This document shows positions 49,327 through 62,062 of a stretch of DNA of 64,000 bases, in pieces. A program made the position numbers and the translations under genes. The DNA comes from Setaria digitata (lineage: Eukaryota > Nematoda > Chromadorea > Rhabditida > Setariidae). Every line of letters starts with the position of its first letter. Position 1 is the stretch's first letter. A model generated the notes under the pieces. The model worked only from the letters and a program-made list of their open reading frames with translations, was not told the origin of the DNA and did not search any database. The stretch covers positions 124,001-188,000 of the forward strand of contig RCAB01000047.1 of NCBI GenBank assembly GCA_003640385.1, written 5' to 3'.

Positions 49327-51302
49327 TTTTCAGAAGTATAGTTATCAGGAACCTCATGTAAATGAATGAAAGCGTATTTCGTTTAAGAATCGGTTCTTTA
49401 ATTTCGAAAAACTTTTTTGATTCTTGCCTTACTTTCTTTTCCACTCTTTTCCTCAAATTTCCGATTGATGAAGGTGAAGTGACATTCTGCGAACAGTTTT
49501 GTGCTAGTACAAATGATTTGTTGCTTTCGAATAAATGGATTTTGGAATATATTTCGATGTACCATGTAGTAAAATAACATTTCCGAGCAAACTTGGTGCT
49601 GTTTAACCTCGATTTTGAAAGTTTATGGATGAAGAGTATTGTGTACGTTGAACTGATTTGAAAAGTATGCTGCTTTTTCAAAAGTTCAACGTCTGAAAAA
49701 AACTGAAAAAAGTGTGTCTGAAACCTAATTTGAAGTCTCATGTTTTAAAGATTCTTAATATTATTTTCAAGAATCGGACTTGGGTTTTTTCTTGCAACTT
49801 CCATAATTCTGCTGCAAATCTTTCCGTCGTGGCTGATGAGGTATTTCGATGGAGTGTTGTGCTCGTTCCCGTTATATTTTGGTGGATTTTTATAGTATGT
49901 TTGTGTATTGGAACTGCTTATTTTTGGTTTTGGTGTGCTGACTGCTTAAGTTGTTTAAAACAGACCATACACAGAAGTGCAGTAACAGTAGTATGATTGG
50001 AGTTTAAAATGTTCTGTAATCATGATTGCATCTTCATAATTGTTTGCAGTAGTTAGGTGAAAGAAGAAAGAACTGGTTGTTTCCAGAACGGCAGGTACGT
50101 TTTAATTTTCGTTTTCTTCTTTCTACTTATTTAAGGGATACTATTCCAGTGTTGTTGTCACCACTATCGTCACCGCAATGATATTCTTTCCCTTATCTCT
50201 GTTCCCCTCGTTTCCAACGCACCGAACTATACATACAACCCGCTTCCCCATTCCCCCTTCCTTTCCCCGATAAACTTCTGATTTGTTGACATTGCGCACC
50301 TTTTTATCATTATACTATCTTTTCTCAACCACTTAAACAGTATATGTACTCATTCTAACCTGCTTTAAATTGTTAGCGCCCTGTCCATCACATTCATACA
50401 ACTCTTCTGAATTTTCAATCATTCGCTTTTTTTTTTTTGCCAAGAAATTCATTATCTACTAAATAACGCATTTGTTCTCATTGAGAACTGATTAATTATT
50501 CTGTAATATTCACATAGAACAAAGAATTGATTTGATCCGAGATAAACATTGCTTCGCCCGAAGAAGCTTCAGAATCACATGTGGAATAAGCAGTTCAGTA
50601 ATGTCTCTTGAATTTTAATAATGGTACTTTTGCTGTGGTACAGCGGGATTTTCACATACATTTATTTGGGTACTCATTTGCCTTGCTTCGATTTTTACTT
50701 TTATCTGCTTCCGATTGTTAGTTGTGTTTTCTAGAAGGATGAAATAAACGAAAAACAGAATAATTGAAGAATGAAGGGTTCATCAGTTATGTTCAATGAA
50801 GCCGGACGAAGTATCGAGTCCAGTTGCTTGATTTTTAAAAAGAAAGGGGTTCTCATTTTAAAATTTCACCAATTCAGACTAGTTAGATTATGCAAGAAAT
50901 GAACCATTTCTTGCTTTATGAAAAAAACAGTGATAAGAAAACAGTGTTGTTTCCAAAATTCTCGTAATTTAGTGGTCACGATGTTACTTATTGTGTTCAC
51001 AACCGAATGATATCAGTGTTGTTGTGCTGTATGTTTACAAAAACCATAAGCGACGTTTAAAAAATGATGAAACTTCAACGATCTCACTCAGTACCTTCTT
51101 GGGTCTCGAAACTGGTTAGTTTATCCTTTTTTTTTCTTTCTCTCGAGAAATTTACTCCATAGCTGTAGTCATGAAACAGGAAGGATGTGCTGAAATATAA
51201 CTGAAGTATTATGGACATGTTGTATTTGTTCATCTATTTTCCTGATAATATTTTTCGGAAGTTTCTTTTTCAGGTTTTGAATTGAAAAAACAGAACAATA
51301 CG
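49327..51302. other. 3' flank of RUFY and 5' flank of the next gene
   Basis: No coding exon is supported. A short segment at about 50051-50095 lies between TTTGCAG and a GTACGT donor and could be a non-coding first exon of the gene starting at 51303. Pyrimidine-rich sequence follows at 50130-50300. Confidence 0.45.
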
Positions 51303-54300
51303 ATGTGCGTTATTACACAAAGAGATATTTTAACTGTTGCATTTCAAGCGGCTGAAATATTAACAATGTGGGAGACATGGATTTATCATACATGCTCAAA
51401 AGGTTTATGACTATTAGAACTGCCTTATTCAATCCTTTTAACGATATTTCGATCGTAATAAATTAACATTTTTAATGTTTGTTTCATTCATTTGCCATTA
51501 CCAATTCACTTGCTTTTTGCTCATCTTTCATTTACTAGAAACTTCAGGTGTAGGTATCAACTCTTAGAACGAGCTTATTAGTCTATTAGGGTCAGGTAAT
51601 CACAGTCAGGTAGACTCTGTCAATTGATGGTCCTTGCAGAATGAGTTTAGGGTGGTTATATTTAGTTAATTAAAATTGTTATGTTCTTATACGGTGGTAT
51701 AAGAACTTATACGGTGCTATAATGTTATACTTATAATTCCCTATTCCCCACTGAAATAACAAACGAACTCTGGTTCATCTGCGTCATTTCTCACCTTTAA
51801 TCTATTGTTAAACAGTTTCTATGACATCTCTGTAATAATCTGAAACTGAATAGAGCATCTGAAAATGCACTAAACTTTAATTAACTAATCGGTACAAAAA
51901 AGATTTTAGCAGTTAATTTCTGATGAAGTAGCTAGTGTTAGCTAATTTTTTTTTTTCCTTGAGAAATATCGTAATAATTACAATACACTTTGCGATGTTC
52001 TGTATTACATTATTTAGGCAATCTTTATTACCTGATTTTTAATGATGCTTAAGGTATACAATGCGGCAAAAAAAAAATGCTAGATAATTATATTATAATT
52101 ACATTATCTGCCGTTACTAGAGAAGGAAAACCCCAATCATTTTCAGTTCCTTTAGTAAATTAAATTATCTGAGTTGATTTTAAACGAATTGGATCATTGT
52201 TTAACGATGTAAAGGACTGAATGGCATGACTTGTTTCTAGCAGTGATGTACAGAAACCCTAGAATTTTAAAAAATGTGGAAAAAAACTTTTCTCTACTTC
52301 GTTATTTTTTTCTACTCCAGTGTTTATTTCATTTGTTATATATGTTGATTTCTAGGTTCACTATTTTATGCGCAGTTGGTAAGTGCGCCTGAAACAAGTC
52401 GAGCATACAGTTCCTTAAACTGCGAAGTTCGATTGCATATACATGTTAGCTTTTTAAATTTATTTCTAGTCTGTCGTTAGTTTAATGGAACTTATGAAAT
52501 TATCCGGTGATGAGGACAAAAATGGGATGAAAGATGAGAAGACAAATTTGCAGAGGGAGCGGAAGGAAAAAAGAAAAAGAAGTAGTTGTACAACTAAAAT
52601 GGCTACTGCAGAATTCCAAGAAATTGCCGTATTTTTAGGATGGTCGTATCGGACTTGTCAATGGTTATCCACAACGTTTAATTGGTTTTTGGTTTTTGAA
52701 CGAAATTATCAGGGTTTGTTTTAACGACAACAAACTGCAGTTCTTCGCAAATGATACAAGTGGTTTGGATGATGGCTCATATTCGCTGGTTTGTGGACGT
52801 ATACAGCTCCTCGAGAAGCACTATAAATTAGCCAACAAGCCTGTAAGTTACTCTTGTGCTCTATTTCATTTTGTTAATTTCATTTTGAAATAACTTTTTA
52901 GGTTTTCAAACGGCAGTGGAATGCGATAGTATTACTATCTGACGCAAGTCCGAGAATGCAGTCTGTCAGAACGTGATGGACACGCATCAAATTTAATTGC
53001 ATGAGACGTCTGATCCATGGATAAAGCTGATTTTTGGATCTGCTTCCCTATCACCACGTCAGTTTAAAAATACGTATCGTTTGGTGCTGCAGCTATATTT
53101 TCTTCTGGCAAGAAAACATTCATTTAATAATCTTCTAATTTAGGGGCTACTTGCCGCATTCTTGAAGCAGAAGGAAGGTGATGGACTGTGGTACGGGGAT
53201 AAGTCTGCTGATTTTTCACAAACATTAATTCGACATTCCAGTATGTGTAGCATCCATAACTTCGAAGTTAATCACTGCGGCTTTTCGTAAGTTTATTTCG
53301 CTTCTGAAAACTAATAGAATTGATGGAAATGTAAAAATCTTCAGTGGGAAATTTCGGAAATAAACTGGAATTTTTGTTAGTTTTTGGAGGTATGTAATTA
53401 GCCAAACACGAAATTTCTTCTTATATTGACGTGATCGCTAGTGTGTTCTGTTTTAGCAATGTACATCGAAGTTCGAGCCGCAAATCGAAAACTTCAGGTG
53501 TTTTTTTTGGTCTTAATCCTGAATTCATTTTAATTTGAGTTCAGTTCAGCATGTTGTAATGATCAAGTGGATTTAAACAGTATATTTCTTCGGAATTTTC
53601 ATATCTCAAAAATCTGTGAACATTTTGAAAGCACTGGTTGTCATATGAAGTTTACATTACAGTCCGAATAAACATTGTGTTCTGTTCTACTTGCAGCCTC
53701 GCCAGTACCAGCTGCTGGTGCATCAGCTTCATATGTGAATGTGCTGACCGACTCCCGATTCCTTCCGCTATGTAAGTAGCAAGGATAATCTTCGGTAATT
53801 ACACTAACATCGTATGGTACTTCTAGTTTACTCTTCTGATTCATTAGTATCGAGACGATCGATAAGTAATGCCAACTCAGTTACTACTTGGACATATGGA
53901 CAGCTGAAGCATATGTACATCACACTGAATGACAACAGAAGTTAATGATAATGGAAGTCAGGAACCGAGTTACTGAGCTAGAAGCGTAGAGTGTAGTTCG
54001 TGACACCGAAGCCGAGCTGTGCTGATGCTTAGGTGGCGAGTTCGAGTTCCGTTCCTCTATGGCTGTGGCTATTTCCAGCTAGCGCTCCATCGATGGCATC
54101 GTGCTGTGTGCCGTATGTAAATGATATGGGTGAGGAATGCCTGCATTCGCAGAGTGAACCTTCCGTATCATCCGTCGGACATTGGGAGAAGTCAGCTGAT
54201 GTCCTGCTCGGCTCATCCACCAGAGATCCCAACAATCTGGTATTCTCGAGTAGATCAAGCAAGTCTTTGTCACGAGCTGACAGCTGGCCGAGACCACTGA

Positions 54301-57300
54301 CTGAGGAGATGATCCGAGGGGTAAGCCGCATCTAACTTGCTTAAATTGCAGAAGTTTTCTCAGAAACTCCTGGAAATTCAGATTGTGTTGAACAGTTAAC
54401 TTGAATGGATGAAGCAAAGTGTGAGTAAAATTAACCTGTGACATGCGACATGCTATTAGTTAGAATTCACTCTAACATTGAGATCACTGACCGAATAAGC
54501 TGTCATAACATCCTTGACCACCTGATCCTAGTCTTCATACAGTTATTTGTAAGTAGACTCTTTGGATTCTAAATTTTATACCTAAAAAAGTTTCAGCGAG
54601 CAATGTCTGTACGCACTCGAAAATGGTATGCAGTTAACGGCAGGGAAATTAAGGGGAGATTTGTAAAGCAAGAAAAGAAAGCCAGCATTGGAAACAAACA
54701 TTACGATTGTGGCACCAGTCGAGGACAATCTAGGTTAGTTCTAAATGGCTTTCTTGCAACAATTCACCTGAAAAATGGACTCCAACTGGATTTTGTTTTT
54801 GATGTTCTACATTTTTGTGTATTATGATATATCTCTGTTTATACTCTGCAGTACAATACCGCAATCTCAATCTTGTTAATTTGTTATTAGGTACCATTAT
54901 ACATGTAGTGGTTTTTTTATACAACTCGTGATGATCCTTTAAAAATAGTGATGCAGTGGTCCAGATATTCAACTAACTTTTGCTTCCGCAATTTTGATAT
55001 TTGTTTGTTTTGTACGGGAGGTATAAAGTGAAAATTTCTGGCTCATGGATCGTTATCTGCACAATTGCAAAACAAAGTGATGGCTTTGTAGCGTGAAAGA
55101 AAGCTAATTGCAATTAATCAAACTTTGAAATATTTCATTAAATTATATTTGTCGTTATATTATTTATTCTACTGCAGGCATCTCCCCAAGCGTTCAAGGT
55201 CATTGGGCATGGAATCTAGACATTTAAGTTCATCCCGAGAGAAAAACTGGAATCGTGCGAAACGTATTATCGGTGGTGTAAGAAAATCAATCAATGATTT
55301 GAATGCATGTAAAGTAAGCAATTGTCATCTTTTCATAATTTGGGTAACCTTGCTAGTTGTGATTTGCATGATTCAGCTTTATTTTAACCCGAAGAAAAAT
55401 TGTAACTTATTCTGAGTCTTGACATTCCAAATATTCACTCATTTTTTAGGGCAGCTTGGTTCTGTGGAATGATCAGATCCTTTTTTAACAAATATTTCTG
55501 CACATATTACCAATTACATATATCTTTTTTCTTTTAGTTTTCGGCATCTCTGGATAAATTGGCATTGCCGGTAGTGTTGCATAACGAAACAGCGGTTAGT
55601 TTAAATTTTTTTTTCTCCTGTTAATTTTGCACATTGTCTGAGATAAAGATTAAAGGTTAACTAGCTCGAAGCTTTTAGGCATTGGCATCATCATCTGCTG
55701 ATGATACCAATCAGATTGAACGGGTAATTCCTGATGGATTGCAGGAACCAGAATTTATAAACCAAGGTTATTCAACGTTTATTTTTCAAGTCTGAATGAT
55801 TTGTTCAACAAGTTTAAGAATTTTTGGTGAGAACAAGGGAAATATTCAATAAACTCTTAAGCTAATAATGAATTGCTCATTGTTATTTTCTGTTCATGTT
55901 TTCTATGATAAGTATGTTTTAACTTCAGATATAATTGAAAAGTTTAGGTGTGTGTAATGACCAGAGTAAAGTAATTTATTCTCTGGATATAAGAAATAAA
56001 TATTCTCAGTAGTAGACTTCTCTATATTTATGATTCCTTTAGGCTTCGCCTCATCTTCTACACAGTCTGTGAATAGGCTACCTGGTTTGATCAAGTTACC
56101 ACCGAAAAAATTTAGCCTTATACGCGCTCGGCACATACTGACGAAGAGTCTGCAAAAATCTATTTCAGGTTCATTCTCGGTGAGTGATAATTCTACTTCA
56201 TTATATCTCAGAAAAGATCGTCGATTTAATAATCCTTGCATTTTGAAAACAGATGGGTTTTATTAGTAATCTGTGAGAATTTACATTGATTAAGTTTATA
56301 ACATATCAATCATATAAAGCAACAAATATTTAAAAAATTATATCTTTGCGATCCATTTTTATAATGAGCTTTGCAGAAATATGATGGTGAACGATCAGCG
56401 AACCATTTCAATCTAGAAGATGCCAAATGCACAGGACCCGTTGTTGACAGTATCGAATCAGCAGTGAAAAAGGGTCGAGCTCGTTTACTTGAGGCTGAAC
56501 GACGGAATTCAGGATTTGCCGACAGAGCAAGTCCAACAAATCTGCCTAGGTCAGCTTAAATTTTCCATTTTTTAAATTAAGCTATGCTATCCGAGCATAC
56601 TACTCCAAGGCATATCACAATCGGAACATTTCTGTGAAATCTCTGTATTTTTCCATAAACTTTTGTTATATGCATGCGAAAATTCAGTTGTGTCGAAGTT
56701 TCACTTTCAATTTTAGCCATTCAATACGGACGGCACTGCCTGAAAAAATAGCACCGTCGACCTGCGCAGCTGCTGTCTCTGCTCACGGTACAGATTCCTC
56801 AAGTTGCGGTCGAAAATCGTCGTTGACAAACATTGTACCAACTGTAGATGAATGCTACAATGCTGTGAGGTTAGAGTATATATTTTCCATAGCATTACTT
56901 TAAATTGTTTAGAATTCGATGCTTTTCTACTTTGTATTTATTTATTCTTAAAATAACTGAGAACAATGAGGAATTTAGGTAATGTTTCAGCTTATTTTCA
57001 ATGATACCTGTTCGACAACCCGTGAAAAAAAGTGAAAGCCTTTCTATACCATCATCGAGGACAGAGTTGCTACCACTAGTGAAGGGGCCACCCAGGACTG
57101 GAAGCATGAGAGTAAAGTTTCATTGGATTATAAAATATATGGCTTATTTCTTTTATTCTCGTTGCAATTCTCTTATACGATATAAGGATCAGAATAGTGT
57201 GCAGTGTACCCAGTAAGCTTTTTTGGTAGTTCTAAATACTTTCTTCTTTTTCTTCCCCAGAAGTTTGCAGTACATGGGAATCAAATTTAATCAGAGTAAG

Positions 57301-58055
57301 CTTTCTGGGCTTACAAAAATCGATGATATCCTTATGTGTATGCATTTCTCTATAGATAGTCTACTTGTTCAAATATTTAGAATTCGATCTTTCAGAATTT
57401 CTCTACAACCGTGAAGGAGGCCAGTATTGAAAAACTCCAGCCAACGTCACTGTACTCACTTTCGGGTAGCTACTGCAATTTGGAAACCAAAAGTAACAGA
57501 AACTTACTTCAGAAATCTGCCGAGGTATCTCGTACTGTTTATGTACAAATCGACCCTGTGGCAACACTTGGGGCGACGCAGGTATTAATTATATGGCTGT
57601 TAAATTTTTGTACAAAATTTTGGTAAAAGTCCAATTCTTGTTTGTTTTTGTAAATAGCATTCGTCATCAGGACTTCTGATATTTTCATGAAATATGGATA
57701 ATTGTCAAGGGTTGTTCCTACCTAAAAGTGTTTACTTCTTTCAAGACACAGCAGACAATGATGAGGGATCGTGCTCGCGTTGGTAACTTAATTAAAAATA
57801 AACGATTTTCGAGCCAGAATAATGTAGAAAGCAAGGATCGAAGTGGTTCGTTTGATCAAAATTTATTAAACTGATCGAAATTAGCTCTAAGTACTTCGTT
57901 TTAATTAGCTGAATTGTTTATCATTAATCTGAATTCATCATTTTTTTTATCAATTTTTGTTTCCAGATGAAGGATGGAGCAAAAGTGGTTTTTTTGCCCG
58001 CCGTTTGTGGCGTAAGCTGCCAATGTCAAGGTCGTATTCCGATCTCCGTTTCTAA
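51303..58055 (+). CDS. Large Ser/basic-rich protein, unrecognised (about 20 exons)
   Basis: Exons with agreeing phases: 51303-51402, 52356-52378, 52470-52842 (internally problematic), 52902-52964, 53144-53286, 53457-53497, 53697-53771, 53848-53879 or 53940, 54033-54320, 54597-54733, 55178-55313, 55538-55594, 55679-55766, 56043-56179, 56377-56549, 56717-56869, 56991-57111, 57396-57581, 57746-57845 and 57967-58055. The N-terminal part looks folded and helical: ILTVAFQAAEILTMWETW, RLIGFWFLNEIIRVCFND, RIQLLEKHYKLANKP, GLLAAFLKQKEGDGLWYG. That last pattern is weakly reminiscent of a RUN domain. From about 53457 the protein is disordered, rich in Ser, Arg and Lys (RSSSRKSKTS, FSSRSSKSLSRADSW) and ends RRLWRKLPMSRSYSDLRF. 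The regular splice structure makes the gene real. Function is unknown; a RUN-type scaffold is only a guess. Near 52632-52638 the frame changes without a plausible intron. Confidence 0.75.
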
Positions 58056-58476
58056 TGATTCTATTAATTTTTGCATATCAATGTTGTAATAGGCTTAAGG
58101 AAGTTACTTATTGCTAGTGGGCTAGATTTTCATTGCTAAATCGTCTTTTTAATTCCAAATTAATCTATTGGTATTGGTTGCAGTCCTTTATCATTTCTAT
58201 TTTGTTATAAATTTCAGCCTAACACTCTAAGTTTATTTAATTTTTATTAAACTTGTTTTCCGAATAACGATCCTATGTTGATATTACATTTTTTCTAGTT
58301 CGTATTTCCATGTGATTTTCATACTAAATTTTATGCCATTAACCTTCATGTTTGCTCCTGTTGATTGCTTCTCAATAAATAAGTGATTCACTGATTTTGA
58401 TGCTTGTCGAGCATACTGACCTAATACATGAAGGAAAGCTATGAGTTGCTATGAGTTTTTTTTTTGATACTGTAGG

Positions 58477-58614
58477 GACAGTTGCAGGAATCCAAGAATT
58501 CTTAGTGAGTTAATTCTAAACGCCTTTAACTTTTAATTTTCAGTTTTTTTTTTCTTTCAGTGAAAGGTATTTTTGGATTAACTCATTTTGACTTTTTGGC
58601 TTCCTGCAACTGTC
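58477..58614. repeat. Imperfect inverted repeat (long hairpin)
   Basis: Arm 58477-58527 is nearly complementary to 58563-58614. Both carry GACAGTTGCAGGAA, CCAA and TGAGTTAAT in the same order, with roughly a fifth of positions differing. The spacer is about 35 bases and T-rich. It lies about 420 bp beyond the stop of the large plus-strand gene. It could be a foldback/MITE remnant, a regulatory hairpin or a small-RNA precursor. Confidence 0.7.
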
Positions 58615-58840
58615 TGTACATATCAGAAAAAAAGGGCAGTCTAGTCTTTTTTCGGAAAGTTTATTTCAATAAGTTATTAAAGTGTAAAGTATCCTATCAG
58701 CAATACCCTTGACTATTATTTCCAATTTCACTATTCACTTTTACTGTTGGGATCATTGTAATGACTTGTTACGGTCGTGATTATTTTCAGTGATTATTTC
58801 CAGCTTCAATGTCATCACCAACTGGTTGTATTTATCACCG

Positions 58841-59134
58841 CTATAAAGTAAGTGTCACCAGTGATGTCACTATCATGATTACTGTCGTCATGCCTATGAT
58901 TAAGTATTCCTGTACGCTTTGGTCAGAGTAAAACGAAAGTATAGCAACACAAAAAAAGCCAAAAAATTCCAGTTTCAGTACTTTCCCTGTCACGGTTGAA
59001 AATTCCTCTTCACTATTCTGCATATTTTCCAATTTCCTTCCAATCGATCTGTGCCCACTTTCCCCCTCCTTTGTTGGACTATCATCAAGGTAAGTAGCCT
59101 CCAACTTTCTATCTTTCCTTTGATCCCAAGTTTC
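58841..59134 (-). CDS. Possible C-terminal exon of a small membrane protein
   Basis: Open minus-strand stretch after a GTTTAG acceptor. The first half is polar (DQRKDRKLEATYLDDSPTKE, then EEEFSTVTGK). The second half has two hydrophobic segments (FFGFFCVAILSFY and YLIIGMTTVIMIVTSLVTL) before the TAG. Upstream on the same strand, 59250-59370 has short open pieces after a TTTTTCAG acceptor, but no phase-consistent join or ATG exon was established. No family is recognised. Confidence 0.25.
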   Translation of the reverse strand, partial: ETWDQRKDRKLEATYLDDSPTKEGESGHRSIGRKLENMQNSEEEFSTVTGKVLKLEFFGFFCVAILSFYSDQSVQEYLIIGMTTVIMIVTSLVTLTL

Positions 59135-59143
59135 TAAACACAC

Positions 59144-61933
59144 TGTTCAAGAATCTGTATTGTTTCTTGTTTCCAAAATCAGTTCGTAATCCATCTATAA
59201 ACATTGATTGGCCTATTCTTCGTTATTCCACTTATGGCTTGCCATCGTAGAATACTCTGTCATCCGTGTATTTTTCCATCAAAATGTAGAAGGAAGAATA
59301 TCAAAAGCTGATGGCTCCGTGTTCTTATGGATGTGATTTAAAGGAAGCTTTCCGTTCACTTTCCTGAAAAACTAGAAATTTTAAAAGTTGTGCGAAAAGA
59401 AAGAATGCATAAAACTAGCTACCAAACTGAAAAAAATTTAATAAGCACCGGTGATGAAAAATTTCGGTTGAACCAGAATTTGTGAATTAATTTTTGCTCA
59501 TATTGTTTCTTTTTAAATTCTGGAAAGATTTTCCCAAAGAAATTTGATCTGAAAGTCACAGAAAGAATAGGAAAATTGTTGAAATTCTATAACACTGCTT
59601 CTCTATTAGCAAAATCTTATACAAATACGATATTCAAGTATAGCAGTAGTGCATTTTCTCAGAACTTCCTTCTCGCAATTTTTATTCATTTATTTCTGCT
59701 ACATATTTTGTAATTTACCAATTTATTTTAAAAAATCAAAATTTCAAACAGGTTTTTGAACGAATGATAGATAATCTCGAGCAATTGTAAAGCTCTATTT
59801 CAATTTTTTGAAGAAAAAAATTTGATAAAGTTGTTGTCATTTACAAACTTCCTTAAAGACGACGACATTAAACGGATGTTTGAAAAGGTTTTTAATCTTC
59901 CGATTATGAATCCATTTCAAAATGAAGGTATGAAGCATTGCAAATGCTTAACAATGGTTCCCAAGAAGACTTTTTCTTCAGTTCAAGTCGTCATTTCAAC
60001 AAGATTAATAAGGCAGTAGAAAGCAGAAATGAGAAGAAATGGTCATGAGCTAATTTCAGAAGTTTTCTCTTCTGAAAGAGATAAGTTTATTGTTAAAAAA
60101 ATTTGGATGGAACTACAAAAGGTTATCCCATTACGTAGATGAAAATGACTGATTATACTGAAAAGGAATCTTTTTCATCTTCTTCTTATTCTCATTCACG
60201 CTCTGCTGAAATCCCTTTTCACGAGCAGTAGAAGCATTAATGGATTTATAATGTATCACAGATAATAAAATGTTTGAGTTTCACGAAGTGAAGAAGTATT
60301 TACTTGTTAGTAATGGAAAAATGATTTCTAAAATAACAAGGATTTCAAATTTAAGCTGGTACAAGAAATCTTTTAAGACTTGATTTTGCTGTGAAAAATC
60401 GCTTTACCGCTTTTCTGATAAGGGAATTCAGACGTTTCGGCTATTCTACTAATATTTCATAAAAATTATAATCTCAAATCTTTTTTCTTGATTTCATGGT
60501 CGTAATTAAGAATCATTTGTGGGAATTTTTTCAACACAAACATTCCTGTGAATTTTTCTCAGACGTCGTCTCAAGTGATAATGAGTGGCTCGTCTGATGT
60601 TAGAATTGGTCAGTCGTTCACTGATCGATTTTCAGACTTTTACGACTTCACACCTCCGGAAGAATAATAAGCATAGACTTAAACAAACCTCCTTTCTACG
60701 CATCAGGAATTTGTAAAAAACAAAAAAAAAAAAAAAAATGGCAATGCTTTCCTGAATTTTTTTGATGGAATCGACAAGTGACAAGGACAGAGCAAAAGGT
60801 TTAATTTATGTTTGCTGCTAGCCTTAAACAAGTAAGTGAGCGCTAAATTGTCAGAGCTTTTCTTTTAATTATTTGTTAGGCTGATGCTTTCTTTCTTTCT
60901 AACTTACATATCATCATTTCATTGCTTCCATTATTCTAGATTCTTTCTCACCGTCATTTCGTGCCAGTTAGGATTAGGAGTGGTCTTCATTGGCCTAGCT
61001 TAGTTGTTCTTTAGTAGGTATCTTTTCTCGATCCAGAGAGAAATGATTTGAAAGAAGTGAAGAAGCCGGTAAAAAGTAAAAAAAAAAAAAAAAGGAATGC
61101 AAAACTAACTAGTGAAAGAAGGGAGACGAAGTTGAATTCAAACTTTTAATAAAATTCATTCTTTCTTAAACTTTGGCAATGGAAGAAGGAAGTTTTTGGG
61201 AGTTATTGTTGATGGAAGCATTATGACCGCTTTCATTCTCGCTGTATTAGAAAAAACAATGCTTAGAAATTTGGGAAGACGAAAGATTCAATGGATGGAT
61301 GTGATCTAGATTGAATGCCTCCTTAAAAAAGTTACTTTGCCCCTTTCACATGAATACATTAATGTTCTGAAGCAGAACAAAATAGGTACTAATGATGAAT
61401 TGATCACTTCCCGCATTTACTGAAACAACTTTACAGCATCCCAATGAATTGGTTGCTTCGATCGGAAATCATTTTTCCGTTGATTAAGTTATGTGTTACG
61501 GTGGCGTTAGTATAAGTTAAAAGTTGGAAAAATGATAGGTAGAGTTGGAACAGTTCCCGTGGATCGTTTTTTGTTATTCGAAGGAAGTATTTGCACTGAA
61601 GACGTTTGGATTCTGCAAAACATGTTGCCATATTCTCGCTTTCCTTCACTTCAATTTCTTTCGCTGCTAAGTCCTAACGAAATCCATCTTTCCTTATTTT
61701 TTTAAAAGAGCTTCTTCTACTTTACTATTTAAATATCCACTTTTCCTAAAAAAAAAAAAAAAAAAAAAAGAAGGAAGCAAGGAATACTCGTTTTGTAGTT
61801 AAATATCGAAAATGTTTCAAGCTAAATGTAGTATGAAAGTAAATTCAAATCCATTTAATCTGTTTCTATCAGTTCTAGTAAGATTTACTATCAGTTACTA
61901 ACAGTTGTAATCACTTATATTATCAGGATAGCA
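59144..61933. other. Gene-poor region
   Basis: AT-rich, with poly(A) runs at about 60723-60738, 61080-61093 and 61750-61769. Only short open stretches (59822-60019 plus, 61431-61649 minus) without splice support. Nothing else is seen. Confidence 0.5.
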
Positions 61934-62062
61934 ATTCATATTGGTAATGACGGCTACTAACTTGCTTACTTGTTCTAATATAAGAAAAACTTGTTTANAT
62001 TCATATTGGTAATGACGGCTACTAACTTGCTTACTTGTTCTAATATAAGAAAAACTTGTTTA
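61934..62062. repeat. 64-bp perfect direct repeat flanking a single N
   Basis: Positions 61934-61997 and 61999-62062 are identical over 64 bases, and the only base between them is the N at 61998. This is the pattern left when two contig ends overlap but are joined with a gap symbol instead of being merged. Confidence 0.95.

Noticed and set aside
49313..49741. 142-codon minus-strand ORF
   Set aside because: Antisense to the RUFY 3' end and flank, low-complexity composition, no splice or family support.
54079..54444. 121-codon minus-strand ORF
   Set aside because: Shadow of the 288-bp plus-strand exon at 54033-54320, which is flanked by good splice sites.
61934..62062. Biological tandem duplication
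   Set aside because: Exact identity over 64 bases with one N between copies fits an assembly join far better.
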